Notes under the pieces: generated by a model
Databases searched by the model: none
Told to the model about the DNA's origin: nothing
The model's input: only the letters and a program-made list of their open reading frames with translations
Part shown: piece by piece, positions 17,321 to 27,126 of the stretch
Layout: every line of letters starts with the position of its first letter
Numbering within the stretch: position 1 is the first letter of the stretch
DNA from: Hansschlegelia quercus
Lineage (GTDB): Bacteria > Pseudomonadota > Alphaproteobacteria > Rhizobiales > Methylopilaceae
Assembly: GCF_004310425.1 (NCBI RefSeq)
Contig: NZ_SIUB01000010.1
Location: 61,140 to 125,139, forward strand
Reading direction: 5' to 3'
Length of the DNA: 64,000 nucleotides
Position numbers and translations under genes: made by a program

Positions 17321-19105
17321 ATGGCTCAATCGGAAGCGGCGCGGATCGAGGCCCTCCGCAATCTCGGCATTCTTGACACCGCGCCGAGCGAGAGCTTCGA
17401 CCGCATCACGCGCATGGCCGCCCGGATCTTCGACCTGCCGGTCGCGGCGGTCTCGCTGACGGATAGCGACCGCCAGTGGTTCAAGTCACGTGTCGGCGTC
17501 GATCATTGGGAGCTGCCGCGCGAGAAGGCGCCATGCGCGGAAGTCGCTGAGAACGCTGAAGTCGTCCTCATACAAGATCTGCTGAAGAGCGAGAACTATC
17601 ACGACAGTCCGCTCGGCAAATCCGGCGTCCGGTTTTACGCGGGCGCCCCCTTGGTCACCCGCGAGGGCCATGGTCTTGGCGCGCTGTGCGTGGTGGGGCC
17701 CAGTCCTCGAAGCGCCACGGACGAGGAGATCAGCGCGCTGAAAGATCTCGCGGCCATGGTCATGTCGCAGATCGAGATGCAGCACGCCTTCGGACGGATC
17801 GACCCTGAAAGCGGGCTGCCGAACCGGCATCAATTCTTCGAAGATCTCGAGGACCTGGCGCGCGACCATGCGGGCGAATGGCGCCATGCGGTGGTCGTGG
17901 ACCTTCTGAGCGGCGACGACCTGACCAACCTTCTCCGCGTCGCCGGGCCGTCGGCCCTGGAGAACCTCACGGCCCGGTCCCTTCGCGCGATCCGCGCGGC
18001 GCTCTCCTCGGCAAAGCTCTACGCCGTCGGCCAGACGCAATACGCCTTCGTGGTCGAAAGCGCCGAAATCGGCGACGTCTTGGCGATCGTGGCGCAGATC
18101 CGCGACGAGACGGCGGGCCGCGCGGACACGATCGACGCCGCTTTCACCGCCAACACGACGATCGGCGTTGCGCCGGTCGAACTCGGCAAGGTTTCGGCGC
18201 GGGACGTTCTGCGCATGGCGAGCGGCGCCAGCCATGACGCACGCGACGCTGGCGAAGCGATCGGTCTCTACAGCCGATCGTTGGACGATGCGCACCGGCG
18301 CCGATTTTCCATGCTTGAGAAGCTCCGTCGCGCTCTCGTCGAAAACGCCGGACTTTCCCTCCATTTCCAGCCCCGCGTCGATCTCCGCTCCGGCGGCTGC
18401 ATCGGAGCTGAAGCCCTGTTGCGCTGGACCGATCCCGAGCTGGGTTCGGTGTCGCCGGCGGAATTCATCCCGCTCGTCGAAAAGACGACACTGGCGCGGT
18501 CGGTGACGGAATGGGTGGTGGCGGCGGCCGTGGCGCAGGTCGCCGGATGGCGGGCGCTCGGCATCGATCTCGTCGTGTCGTTGAACATCAGCGCGGCGAA
18601 TCTCGTCGAGGTCGATTTCGCCGACCGGCTGATCGCCGAGCTTGAAAAGGCCAGTCTTCCGAGTTCAGCGATCGAGATCGAACTTACCGAGAGCGCAGTG
18701 ATCGCGAACGGCGCAAGCGGGTTCGCGCAGCTCGACCAGATCGCTGCAGCCGGAATCCGCATCGCGATCGACGATTTTGGAACCGGCTATAGCAGCCTGT
18801 CCTACCTCGAGCGCCTTCCCGCCGACGTCATGAAGATCGACCGTTCGTTCATGGCGAATATCGGCCGGGACGCACGAACAGACACGCTTGTCGGTACGAT
18901 GATCACGCTCGCGCACGATCTCGGCTACCGCGTCGTCGCAGAGGGCGTGGAGACGATCGAGGTCTACGACTTCCTGGCGGAGAAGGGCTGCGACGAAGTG
19001 CAGGGCTATCTGATCGCCCGCCCGCTGACCCCTTCAGCGTTTGTCGACTGGTTCAAGGACGCAGAATCGCGACTTGAGCCGGAGCCGGCGCGTCTTTCTG
19101 CGTAA
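17321..19105 (+). CDS. GAF domain, degenerate GGDEF and EAL c-di-GMP phosphodiesterase
   Basis: A 594-residue soluble signalling protein. A GAF domain (about residues 20-155, 'LPVAAVSLTDSDRQWFKSRVG' type) comes first. Residues 165-325 are positioned like GGDEF, but the active-site GGDEF is replaced by GQTQYAF, so cyclase activity is unlikely. The EAL domain (about 335-580) looks active: EALLRW near 364, 'ELTES', 'DDFGTGYSSLSYL', 'DVMKIDRSF' and 'VAEGVET' are intact. It probably hydrolyses c-di-GMP, possibly under GAF control. It is transcribed away from hisB and ends about 160 bases before dps. Confidence 0.9.
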   Translation: MAQSEAARIEALRNLGILDTAPSESFDRITRMAARIFDLPVAAVSLTDSDRQWFKSRVGVDHWELPREKAPCAEVAENAEVVLIQDLLKSENYHDSPLGKSGVRFYAGAPLVTREGHGLGALCVVGPSPRSATDEEISALKDLAAMVMSQIEMQHAFGRIDPESGLPNRHQFFEDLEDLARDHAGEWRHAVVVDLLSGDDLTNLLRVAGPSALENLTARSLRAIRAALSSAKLYAVGQTQYAFVVESAEIGDVLAIVAQIRDETAGRADTIDAAFTANTTIGVAPVELGKVSARDVLRMASGASHDARDAGEAIGLYSRSLDDAHRRRFSMLEKLRRALVENAGLSLHFQPRVDLRSGGCIGAEALLRWTDPELGSVSPAEFIPLVEKTTLARSVTEWVVAAAVAQVAGWRALGIDLVVSLNISAANLVEVDFADRLIAELEKASLPSSAIEIELTESAVIANGASGFAQLDQIAAAGIRIAIDDFGTGYSSLSYLERLPADVMKIDRSFMANIGRDARTDTLVGTMITLAHDLGYRVVAEGVETIEVYDFLAEKGCDEVQGYLIARPLTPSAFVDWFKDAESRLEPEPARLSA

Positions 19106-19171
19106 ACGCCTCGCCGTTCAGACGCTGACAGCGCGTAAGAAGGCCTGACGCCGACGCATGACCTTCACGCA

Positions 19172-19196
19172 GGAACCTTAATGCTCGTTTCGCATT
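19172..19196 (+). promoter_or_regulatory. candidate EcfG general-stress promoter of dps
   Basis: GGAAC (19172-19176, in GGAACC) is followed after exactly 16 bases by CATT (19193-19196). The EcfG consensus of alphaproteobacteria is GGAAC-N16/17-CGTT, so the -35 is perfect and the -10 matches three of four. The start codon of dps is 70 bases downstream. Dps is a common member of the general stress regulon, which supports the call. Confidence 0.55.
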
Positions 19197-19265
19197 CGTG
19201 GGATGCGCGCCTACAGTCTGGCGCCGTCCGCGGCTGAAACGTCATTACTCAACAGGAGAAGCCCC

Positions 19266-19838
19266 ATGGCGCAGGCTGCGCCCAAGGCTGCGAACACCAT
19301 GGCCAAGTCCTCTCCGAAGCCGGTGAAGTCCGATGCCGTGAAGGCGCGCCGCAAGGCGGCGCTCGCGACGCCGACGGACCTCGGCTCCAATGCGACGCGC
19401 GACATCCAGGGCGGCATGAACGCGCTGCTCGCGGACACTTTCGCGCTCTACCTCAAGACCAAGAACTTCCATTGGCATATGAGCGGTCCGCATTTCCGCG
19501 ATTATCACCTGATGCTCGACGAGCAGGCGGCGCAGATCCTCGCCAGCACCGACGACATGGCCGAGCGCGTCCGCAAGATCGGCGGCACCACGCTCCGGTC
19601 GATCGGCCACATCGGCCGGCTTCAGCGCGTCCAGGACAACGACGCGGAGTTCGTGACGCCGCAGGATATGCTAGCCGAGCTTCGCCAGGACAATCTGGAC
19701 TTCGTGAAAAGCGCGCGTGAGGTGCACGACCTCTGCGACGAGCACGAAGACGTCGCCACCGCGAGCCTGATCGAAAACTGGATCGACGAGGCCGAGCGCC
19801 GCGCATGGTTCCTGTTCGAGACCAGCCGCGGCGCGTAA
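19266..19838 (+). CDS. dps: Dps ferritin-like DNA-protection protein with basic N-terminal tail
   Basis: A 190-residue dodecameric miniferritin. The ferroxidase residues are in 'KNFHWHMSGPHFRDYHLMLDEQ' (about 67-87) and the core ends with 'ENWIDEAERRAWFLFE'. Residues 1-35 are Lys/Ala/Pro-rich, the type of tail that lets Dps bind DNA. ATG 19266 is chosen because of the AGGAGA ribosome site. It stores iron and protects DNA from peroxide. It has a candidate EcfG promoter and is followed by a palindromic repeat instead of a terminator. Confidence 0.93.
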   Translation: MAQAAPKAANTMAKSSPKPVKSDAVKARRKAALATPTDLGSNATRDIQGGMNALLADTFALYLKTKNFHWHMSGPHFRDYHLMLDEQAAQILASTDDMAERVRKIGGTTLRSIGHIGRLQRVQDNDAEFVTPQDMLAELRQDNLDFVKSAREVHDLCDEHEDVATASLIENWIDEAERRAWFLFETSRGA

Positions 19839-19868
19839 ACGAGCCTCCCCGGCTATAGCGATGCGGAA

Positions 19869-19908
19869 CGTCATCCCGGCTGAAGCGAGCCGAAACGCCG
19901 GGATGACG
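19869..19908. repeat. palindromic intergenic repeat, copy 1
   Basis: Perfect 12-bp inverted arms CGTCATCCCGGC and GCCGGGATGACG separated by 16 bases. The same arms recur at 20620-20659, so this is a second small repeat family, distinct from the ATCCTCCGG family at 2011 and 35650. It lies between dps and hslV. Confidence 0.8.
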
Positions 19909-19964
19909 GCGGCAGGCGTCACCAACTCCGTCCCAGTTGCGAACCGCTCGCGGATGCTTACCTG

Positions 19965-19990
19965 AGGCTCCGAATTCCTCCCCGGAGCCT
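19965..19990 (+). promoter_or_regulatory. hairpin enclosing the hslV ribosome binding site
   Basis: AGGCTCCG (19965-19972) pairs with CGGAGCCT (19983-19990) over a 10-base loop. The GGAG at 19984-19987, five bases before the ATG of hslV, is inside the right arm. If the leader is transcribed, the Shine-Dalgarno would be paired. For a heat-shock protease gene this is reminiscent of an RNA thermometer, though the stem is GC-rich. Confidence 0.5.
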
Positions 19991-19992
19991 TG

Positions 19993-20541
19993 ATGTCCGA
20001 CATTCAGATGCATGGCACGACGATCCTGCTCGTGCGCAAGGGCGGCCGCGTCGTGATCGGCGGCGACGGCCAGGTCAGCCTCGGCCAGACCGTGATGAAG
20101 GCGACCGCCAAAAAGGTCCGCCGGATCTCCAAGGGCGACGTAATCGCAGGCTTCGCCGGCGCGACCGCGGACGCCTTCACGCTGTTCGAGCGACTCGAGG
20201 CCAAGCTCGACCAGCACCCCGGCCAGCTGCTGCGCGCCGCCGTCGAGCTCGCCAAGGACTGGCGCACCGACCGCTATCTCCGCCATCTCGAGGCGATGAT
20301 GCTGGTGGCGGATTCCAAGACCGCCCTCGTCATCACCGGCAACGGCGACGTGCTGGAGCCCGAGGACGGCGTCGCCGCGATCGGCTCCGGGGGCAATTAC
20401 GCGCTCTCGGCGGCCCGCGCGCTGATTGACACCGACGCGGACGCCGAGGCGATCGTCCGCAAGGCGATGAAGATCGCCGCCGATATCTGCGTCTACACCA
20501 ACAACAACCTTACCGTCGAAAGCATGGAGACGGAGGGGTAG
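19993..20541 (+). CDS. hslV: ATP-dependent protease HslVU, peptidase subunit
   Basis: Threonine protease that forms two stacked hexamers and works with the HslU ATPase. After a short propeptide (MSDIQMHG) the mature protein starts [10 protein letters not shown] with the N-terminal catalytic threonine. '[23 protein letters not shown]', '[23 protein letters not shown]' and '[16 protein letters not shown]' are diagnostic. ATG 19993 directly follows an in-frame TTG. hslU lies 193 bases downstream behind a palindromic, terminator-like repeat, an unusually large gap. Confidence 0.96.
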   Translation: MSDIQMHGTTILLVRKGGRVVIGGDGQVSLGQTVMKATAKKVRRISKGDVIAGFAGATADAFTLFERLEAKLDQHPGQLLRAAVELAKDWRTDRYLRHLEAMMLVADSKTALVITGNGDVLEPEDGVAAIGSGGNYALSAARALIDTDADAEAIVRKAMKIAADICVYTNNNLTVESMETEG

Positions 20542-20548
20542 AGCCCTT

Positions 20549-20664
20549 GTCATCCCGGCCGAAGCGGCGGAGCCGCGAAGACCCGGGATCGTGCGCGGGA
20601 TAAAGCGCGCCTCGTCCTGACGTCATCCCGGCTCTCGCTCCGCTCGGCCGGGATGACGTTTTTT
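20549..20664. repeat. palindromic repeats between hslV and hslU; the second resembles a terminator
   Basis: A degenerate copy starts at 20549 (GTCATCCCGG ... CCCGGGATCG). A second copy has perfect 13-bp arms ACGTCATCCCGGC (20620-20632) and GCCGGGATGACGT (20647-20659) with a 14-base loop, followed directly by six T residues (20659-20664). Stem plus T-run has the form of an intrinsic terminator on the plus strand. It belongs to the same family as the copy at 19869. Confidence 0.75.
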
Positions 20665-20734
20665 CTTACGATCCAGCCGGCGCTTCGGGCCGGCGATCCA
20701 ACTGGGCCGCATCGCGCGGCGCCGAAAGAAAGAC

Positions 20735-22027
20735 ATGACCGACCTCTCTCCCCGCGAAATCGTCTCCGAACTCGACCGCCACATTGTCGGCCAGCGTGAC
20801 GCCAAGCGCGCGGTCGCGATCGCGCTCAGGAACCGCTGGCGGCGCCTGCAGCTGACGGGGCATCTGCGCGAAGAGGTGCTGCCGAAGAACATCCTGATGA
20901 TTGGGCCGACGGGCGTCGGCAAGACCGAGATCTCGCGCCGGCTGGCGCGGCTCGCCAATGCTCCGTTCCTGAAAGTGGAGGCCACCAAGTTTACCGAGGT
21001 CGGCTATGTCGGGCGCGACGTCGAGCAGATCGTGCGCGACCTCGTCGAAGTCGGCATCGGCCTGGTGCGGGACACCAAGCGCAGGGACGTCCGCGCCAAG
21101 GCGGAGCTCGCGGCGGAGGAGCGCATCCTCGTCGCGCTGGTCGGCGCGACCGCGAGCCCTGCAACCCGAGACTCGTTCCGCAAGAAGCTGATGGCCGGCG
21201 AGATGGAGGACAAGGAAATCGACATCGAGGTCGCCGCCACCGGCGGCGGCATGATGGAGATCCCCGGAATGCCGGGGCAGGTCGGCATGATCTCGCTTGG
21301 CGACATGTTGAAGAACATGGGTGGGCAGAAGAAGACCAAGCGCGTGCTGGTGAAGGACGCTCGCGAGCAGCTGGTGGCGGACGAATCCGACAAGCTGCTC
21401 GACCAGGAGCAACTGACGGCGGAAGCTATCCATGTCGTCGAGAACGCCGGCATCGTGTTCCTCGACGAGATCGACAAGATCTGCGCGCGCGATGGCCGCT
21501 CCGGCGACGTTTCGCGGGAGGGCGTTCAGCGCGACCTGCTCCCGCTGATCGAGGGCACCACCGTCGCGACCAAGCACGGGCCGGTGAAGACCGACCACAT
21601 CCTGTTCATCGCCTCAGGCGCCTTCCACGTCGCCAAGCCCTCCGACCTGCTGCCCGAGTTGCAGGGCCGGCTGCCGATCCGCGTCGAGCTTTCTGCGCTG
21701 ACGCGCGAGGACTTCGTCCGCATCCTCACCGACACGGAGGCGAGCCTCGTCAAGCAATACGTGGCGCTGATGGCGACCGAGGGCGTGACGCTCGACGTCA
21801 CCGAGGAGGGCGTCGCAGCGCTCGCCGACATCGCCGTCGAGGTGAACAAGAGCGTCGAGAACATCGGCGCGCGGCGACTGCAGACCGTGATGGAGCGCGT
21901 GCTCGACGAGATCAGCTTCACCGCCGCCGACCGCGGCGGCGAGACGGTGACTGTCGACGGCGATTACGTTCGGAAGTACGTCGGCGATCTCGCGAAGAAC
22001 GCGGATCTGAGCCGGTTCATTCTGTGA
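20735..22027 (+). CDS. hslU: ATP-dependent protease HslVU, ATPase subunit
   Basis: AAA+ unfoldase of 430 residues. It has the N-terminal '[33 protein letters not shown]', Walker A GPTGVGKT (57-64), the I-domain insertion (about 110-230), Walker B '[11 protein letters not shown]' with sensor residues '[14 protein letters not shown]', and the C-terminal LSRFIL tail that docks into HslV. All catalytic elements are present. It is separated from hslV by the repeats described above, so its expression may need its own promoter or read-through. Confidence 0.96.
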   Translation: MTDLSPREIVSELDRHIVGQRDAKRAVAIALRNRWRRLQLTGHLREEVLPKNILMIGPTGVGKTEISRRLARLANAPFLKVEATKFTEVGYVGRDVEQIVRDLVEVGIGLVRDTKRRDVRAKAELAAEERILVALVGATASPATRDSFRKKLMAGEMEDKEIDIEVAATGGGMMEIPGMPGQVGMISLGDMLKNMGGQKKTKRVLVKDAREQLVADESDKLLDQEQLTAEAIHVVENAGIVFLDEIDKICARDGRSGDVSREGVQRDLLPLIEGTTVATKHGPVKTDHILFIASGAFHVAKPSDLLPELQGRLPIRVELSALTREDFVRILTDTEASLVKQYVALMATEGVTLDVTEEGVAALADIAVEVNKSVENIGARRLQTVMERVLDEISFTAADRGGETVTVDGDYVRKYVGDLAKNADLSRFIL

Positions 22028-22121
22028 TGGGCCGGCGACGTTCTGCGCCTACGCGCGATTGACACCCCGCCGCCGCCGTCCGAAACGTCCTCGGCTAAAT
22101 TCCCGCCGGAGCCCAAATACC

Positions 22122-22964
<843 letters not shown>

Positions 22965-22986
22965 TCCGACGCCCGCGAGGAAGGCC

Positions 22987-24132
22987 ATGACCGTCGAGCC
23001 ACGCGATCCCGTCGCCGTCGCGCAGGCGCTGATCGCCTGCCCGAGCGTCACCCCGGCCGAGGGCGGCGCGCTGGCGCTGCTCGAAAGCCTTCTCGCGCCG
23101 CTCGGTTTCGCCGTCGAACGGCCGGTCTTCTCGGCCGACGGCACGCCGGATGTCGAGAACCTCTACGCCCGCCGCGGCGACGGCGAGGCCTTCGTGTTCG
23201 CCGGGCACACCGACGTCGTTCCGCCGGGCGACGAGGCGCGCTGGACGAGCGGCCCGTTCTCGGCCGCGATCGAGAACGGCGAACTGATCGGCCGAGGCGC
23301 GGTCGACATGAAGGGCGCGATCGCCTGTATGGTCGCGGCCGTAGCGCGCGCGGCCGATGAGGGCATGAATCGCCCGGTCGCCTTCCTCATCACCGGCGAC
23401 GAGGAAGGCCCCGCCGTCAACGGCACGAAGGCGCTGCTGGAGTGGGCGCATGCGCGCGGAGAAGCGTTCTCCGCCTGCCTGCTCGGCGAGCCCACCAATC
23501 CGAACGCGCTCGGCGACGAGATCAAGGTCGGCCGCCGCGGCAGTCTATCCGGCACGGTGACGATCCCGGGCGTGCAGGGCCATGTCGCCTACCCCCATCT
23601 CGCCGACAATCCCGTGCGGAAGCTCCCGGCCGCGATCGCTGGCCTGATGAGCGAGCCGCTCGACGAGGGCTCGGAGCGCTTCCAGCCGTCGAACCTTGAA
23701 ATCGTCGGCGTCGAGAGCGGAGCGGGCGCGTTCAACGTCATCCCCGGCGCCGCGAGCCTACGCTTCAACATTCGCTACAACGACCGGCATACAGCCGAAA
23801 GCCTGACGGCGCTGATCGCTGAACGCCTTGACCGCGCGCTTGGGCCAGGCGCCTACCGTCTCGCCTTCGAGCCGCCGACAGGCGACGCCTTCCTCGCGCC
23901 GGCCGGCGCCTTCGTCGACGCGATCGCCGACGCCGTCGAGGCCGAGACCGGCCGCAGGCCCGCGCTCACCACCAGCGGCGGCACCTCGGATGCGCGCTTC
24001 ATCAAGGCGTACTGCCCCGTGGTCGAGTTCGGCCTTGTCGGCCGCACCATGCATCAGGTCGACGAACGCGTCTCGGTCGCCGATCTCGAGACACTGACGC
24101 GGATCTACGAGCGCGCGCTCCGCGTAGTCTGA
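22987..24132 (+). CDS. dapE: succinyl-diaminopimelate desuccinylase
   Basis: Zn-dependent M20 family amidohydrolase of 381 residues. Metal ligands are visible in 'FAGHTDVVPPG', 'GRGAVDMKGAIACM', 'TGDEEGPAVNGT' (catalytic Glu) and 'TTSGGTSDARF...MHQVDERV'. It follows dapD in the same direction and catalyses the next-but-one step of the succinylase pathway. ATG 22987 has GAGGAAGG upstream. Confidence 0.95.
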   Translation: MTVEPRDPVAVAQALIACPSVTPAEGGALALLESLLAPLGFAVERPVFSADGTPDVENLYARRGDGEAFVFAGHTDVVPPGDEARWTSGPFSAAIENGELIGRGAVDMKGAIACMVAAVARAADEGMNRPVAFLITGDEEGPAVNGTKALLEWAHARGEAFSACLLGEPTNPNALGDEIKVGRRGSLSGTVTIPGVQGHVAYPHLADNPVRKLPAAIAGLMSEPLDEGSERFQPSNLEIVGVESGAGAFNVIPGAASLRFNIRYNDRHTAESLTALIAERLDRALGPGAYRLAFEPPTGDAFLAPAGAFVDAIADAVEAETGRRPALTTSGGTSDARFIKAYCPVVEFGLVGRTMHQVDERVSVADLETLTRIYERALRVV

Positions 24133-24151
24133 GCATTCAAGGAGCGTGGAA

Positions 24152-24547
24152 ATGCCGATCGCCATCTGGTGCGTGCTGATCGCGGGGCTGATGCCGATCG
24201 TCGTCGCGGGCGTGGCCAAGCGCGGCGACCGGAGCTTCGACAACAACGACCCGCGCGGCTGGGAGGGACGGCTGGAAGGCTGGCGAAAGCGCGTCTACGC
24301 TTCGCACCGCAACGGGCTCGAGACGTTCCCGTTCTTCGCAGCCGCCGTGCTCTGCGCTTGGACGCAAGGCGCATCGCAGGATTGGGTCGACGGTCTGGCC
24401 GCCGCCTTCATCCTGCTCCGCCTCGTCTACCATTGGGCCTACTACGCCGACCGGGCGTCCCTGCGCTCGGCCGTTTTCGGCACCGGCCTGCTCATCACAA
24501 TCGCGATCTTCCTGTCGCCGCTCTGGAGCGCCGCTCCCGCGGCCTGA
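24152..24547 (+). CDS. MAPEG family membrane protein
   Basis: A 131-residue protein with four hydrophobic segments, the size and topology of the MAPEG superfamily. The signature is 'NPR' region-like 'DNNDPRGWEGRLEGWRKRVYASHRNGLETFPFFAAAVL', where the ExxPxF part matches microsomal glutathione-transferase relatives. Bacterial members are mostly of unknown substrate. ATG 24152 is chosen because GGAG lies seven bases upstream. It follows dapE by 19 bases and may be co-transcribed. Confidence 0.85.
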   Translation: MPIAIWCVLIAGLMPIVVAGVAKRGDRSFDNNDPRGWEGRLEGWRKRVYASHRNGLETFPFFAAAVLCAWTQGASQDWVDGLAAAFILLRLVYHWAYYADRASLRSAVFGTGLLITIAIFLSPLWSAAPAA

Positions 24548-24551
24548 GCAG

Positions 24552-24725
24552 CTACTCCGCGGAGAGCGACAGACCCAGCTCGGACGCCTTCGCGCGCACG
24601 TCGCTCTGCGAGCGGCGGAGCCGCATCGCGATCAGCGACGCCGGCACCTTCGCTCCAGCGAGCTCCTGCAGTTCGCGGACGTTCTCCAGCGTCCACGGGC
24701 GCTCTTCGGTGACGGTCTCGACCAT
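24552..24725 (-). CDS. small HTH-like conserved protein, 57 residues
   Basis: A short ORF starting MVETVTEERPWTLENVREL, with a strong GGAGG ribosome site eight bases before ATG 24725. The sequence 'LENVRELQELAGAKVPASLIAMRLRRSQSDVRAKASELGL' looks like a helix-turn-helix of the kind found in small alphaproteobacterial DNA-binding proteins, where 'SLIAMRLRRSQSDVRAKA' would be the recognition region. No function is known. Its stop lies four bases from the MAPEG stop (convergent). Confidence 0.7.
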   Translation of the reverse strand: MVETVTEERPWTLENVRELQELAGAKVPASLIAMRLRRSQSDVRAKASELGLSLSAE

Positions 24726-24819
24726 GTCGTCCTCCATATCTGACGATCGGTGATGGAGACATTGGCGGCCGTGCCCCTCGAAACGAGCTGTAGGCAGGCC
24801 TAAAATTTGGGCGTTGAAC

Positions 24820-26541
24820 TCAGCCCTGTTTTGACGCGGAGGCCGCAGGTTCTTCCGGTTCCTCGACCAAGGCTGCCGGCGCCAGCAGGTCGCCTTGGAG
24901 ATAGTCGGCGCCGAGCGCTTCCAGCATGGCGGCCTCGGCTTCCGTCTCAACCTGCTCGGCCACCGTCTCGAAGCCGAGTTCGCGGGAGAGCGCCAACAAC
25001 GCCCTGACAAAGGCCTCCGAGTCGTGCGAGGTCGCCATGTCACGGACAAAGGAGCCGTCGATCTTAACGAGATCGATCGCAAGCTCCTTCAGCGCCTTGA
25101 ACGAGGTGTGGCCTGTCCCGAAATCGTCGATCGCGACGCGGACCCCGAGCGTCCTCAGATCCGCGACGAAGCGCGCTGTCACCGCGATATCCGCGATTGC
25201 GGCTGTCTCGGTGATCTCGACCATCAGCCGCGGGGCGAGGTCCGGCCGAAGCGAGAGCCACGCGCCCAGCGCGTCGAACCAGGTCATGTCGCCCGTCGTC
25301 GCGGCCGACACGTTGAGCGCGATGCGCGCTTCCGGCTTCTCGGCGAGGTAGGCGAGCGCGAGGTCGAGCACGCGGCGGTCGAGCATGTGGATCAGCCCGA
25401 CGGCCTCGGCTGCTTCCGCAAGCGGGCCGCCGGCGACGATCCCGCCATCCTCCTTCACGACGCGCACCAGCGCTTCGCTCCACACCGGAACCCGAACGCC
25501 GGATCGGAAGACCGGCTGCAAAGCGAGACGGACGCGCCGGTCGTTCAGCGCTCCGATCAGTTCGTCGGCGCGGCGCATGTTGGCGCGGCGCTTCGCCTCC
25601 CGCTCTGGATCCGGCGCGTAGATCGACACGCTGGCCGCGGTCGTCGCGGCGTGTCGGAGCGCCTCGCGGGCGCGCGCCGTCATCTCGACTGTGTCGCGCG
25701 CGTGGCGCGGGGCCACGACCGCGCCGACCGCGATGCGGACCGCGACCGGTCCGACCGGCGTCATCGCGGGCGCGTCATGCATGGCGCTGGCGAGCCGGCG
25801 CAGCGCAACGTCGAGATCGGCGCGGTCGCAATCCTGGAGAACGATGCCGAAGGTCGAGGTCGAGAACCGCCCGAGCGCGTCCGCCCCGCGCATCGCGGCC
25901 TTCAGGCGCCGCGATGTCTCGACGATGACGAAGTCGCCGACATCGTGGCCATAGGACTCGTTGATCGCACCGAGATTGGTGATCGAGGCGAGCACCAGCG
26001 CGCAGGATCCCTGCAGACGCTGGGCCGAGCTGAGCGTCGCGCCTGCGACCTCGATCAGCCGCGCACGGGCGAGTTGGCCGGTCAGCGGGTCGAAGCGCGA
26101 GAGCATCGCGGCCTGCGCAGCGCTCTCGTAGCGCGCGCCCAGGCGGCGCACGACGCCTATGACGGTGACGGGCTCCCCGTTGGGCCCGGCGTTCCATCGT
26201 CCGCGATCCTGCACCCAGAGCCGCTGGCCGCGCGGGCCGCTCGACAGGGGATACTCGATCTCGAAGGCGACGCCCTTGCCGCGGTCCAATTGGTCGGCGC
26301 CGAACACCGCCTCGCGACGGGTCGTCAGAGCGTCCGGGTCGATGACGGCGGCATAACCGGAGGCGGAGTCGATTGCGGCGGACGCGGAAAGGCCCAGCAC
26401 CTCGCGCGCCCCGGGCGTCCACCGCAGGCGGTCGCTCGCGACGTCCCAGACATAGGCCGCCTCGCCGATCGCGGTCAGCAGATCGTCCAACGGCCATTCG
26501 ACCGGGGCGTCGGGTTCGGGCCTACGCTTGGCCTCGGCCAT
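24820..26541 (-). CDS. PAS, degenerate GGDEF and EAL domain protein
   Basis: A 573-residue c-di-GMP-related protein. A PAS-like sensor (about residues 15-125, 'AAYVWDVASDRLRWTPGAREVLG') is followed by a GGDEF-position domain with 'FDPLTGQLAR' but RFSTSTF in place of GGDEF, so it is probably not a cyclase. The EAL domain (about 320-560) keeps SEALVRV, 'EITETAA', 'DDFGTGHTSFKALKELAIDLVKIDGSF' and has AEQVET where AEGVET is usual. ATG 26541 has an AGGAAGG ribosome site. It may be a weak phosphodiesterase or a c-di-GMP/GTP-sensing effector. Confidence 0.88.
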   Translation of the reverse strand: MAEAKRRPEPDAPVEWPLDDLLTAIGEAAYVWDVASDRLRWTPGAREVLGLSASAAIDSASGYAAVIDPDALTTRREAVFGADQLDRGKGVAFEIEYPLSSGPRGQRLWVQDRGRWNAGPNGEPVTVIGVVRRLGARYESAAQAAMLSRFDPLTGQLARARLIEVAGATLSSAQRLQGSCALVLASITNLGAINESYGHDVGDFVIVETSRRLKAAMRGADALGRFSTSTFGIVLQDCDRADLDVALRRLASAMHDAPAMTPVGPVAVRIAVGAVVAPRHARDTVEMTARAREALRHAATTAASVSIYAPDPEREAKRRANMRRADELIGALNDRRVRLALQPVFRSGVRVPVWSEALVRVVKEDGGIVAGGPLAEAAEAVGLIHMLDRRVLDLALAYLAEKPEARIALNVSAATTGDMTWFDALGAWLSLRPDLAPRLMVEITETAAIADIAVTARFVADLRTLGVRVAIDDFGTGHTSFKALKELAIDLVKIDGSFVRDMATSHDSEAFVRALLALSRELGFETVAEQVETEAEAAMLEALGADYLQGDLLAPAALVEEPEEPAASASKQG

Positions 26542-26703
26542 GTTTACCTTCCTCGGAGATCGTCTGTGCAAGACGAATCGCTCGTATGGACTCTAGGCGG
26601 AAAGCCCCTAGATTCCGTTACAGAAACACAAACACCTCGTTCTTACTTGGCCGGGGGACCGGAACGCGGACGAAACCGAATTCGGTCAGACAGGTCGAAC
26701 CCT

Positions 26704-27045
26704 ATGTTGAGCTTGCCGCCGGTCGATAAGGCTGAGCGTCCCGTTCGGGTTTCCCGTCGCATGCGCGACGACGACGAGGCGCAGACACAGCCGGAGCGCC
26801 GCGAACGCGTCCAGCCCGCCGAAGAGCGGCGCAAGAGCGGCGGGCGCCGGCGAGAAGACCGCGAAGCCGCGCGCTCGAAGTCCCGCCCAGCGAGAGCCTA
26901 TGCCCCGCTCGTCGCGCAGTTGATCGCGACCTCGATCGGCGCGCCACAGACCCGCTCCCGCAGGCGGGCGACCGTGCAGGCCGCCATCGACGCTTATGAG
27001 AAGGCCGCGGAGCCCGCTCCTTCCAAGGGCGGCTCGACCGCCTGA
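26704..27045 (+). CDS. hypothetical basic protein, 113 residues
   Basis: I do not recognise a named family. The N-terminal two thirds are highly charged (Arg/Glu/Asp, 'ERRERVQPAEERRKSGGRRREDREAARSK') and likely disordered. The C-terminal part 'AYAPLVAQLIATSIGAPQTRSRRRATVQAAIDAYEKA' looks like one amphipathic helix pair and is the probable conserved core. It is followed by a good bidirectional terminator. Codon use fits the neighbours, so I think it is real. Confidence 0.6.
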   Translation: MLSLPPVDKAERPVRVSRRMRDDDEAQTQPERRERVQPAEERRKSGGRRREDREAARSKSRPARAYAPLVAQLIATSIGAPQTRSRRRATVQAAIDAYEKAAEPAPSKGGSTA

Positions 27046-27073
27046 TCGGCCCCGGTCAAAGGAACAAGAAAAA

Positions 27074-27101
27074 AGCCGGCTCTCGCGAGCCGGCTTTTTT
27101 T
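27074..27101. terminator. bidirectional rho-independent terminator
   Basis: AGCCGGCTC (27074-27082) pairs perfectly with GAGCCGGCT (27087-27095) over a TCGC loop. Six A residues precede and at least six T residues follow the stem, so it terminates both the 113-residue protein gene on the plus strand and rpmF on the minus strand. Confidence 0.93.
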
Positions 27102-27126
27102 ATTTCGTCGCCCGCGCGATCCGCTC

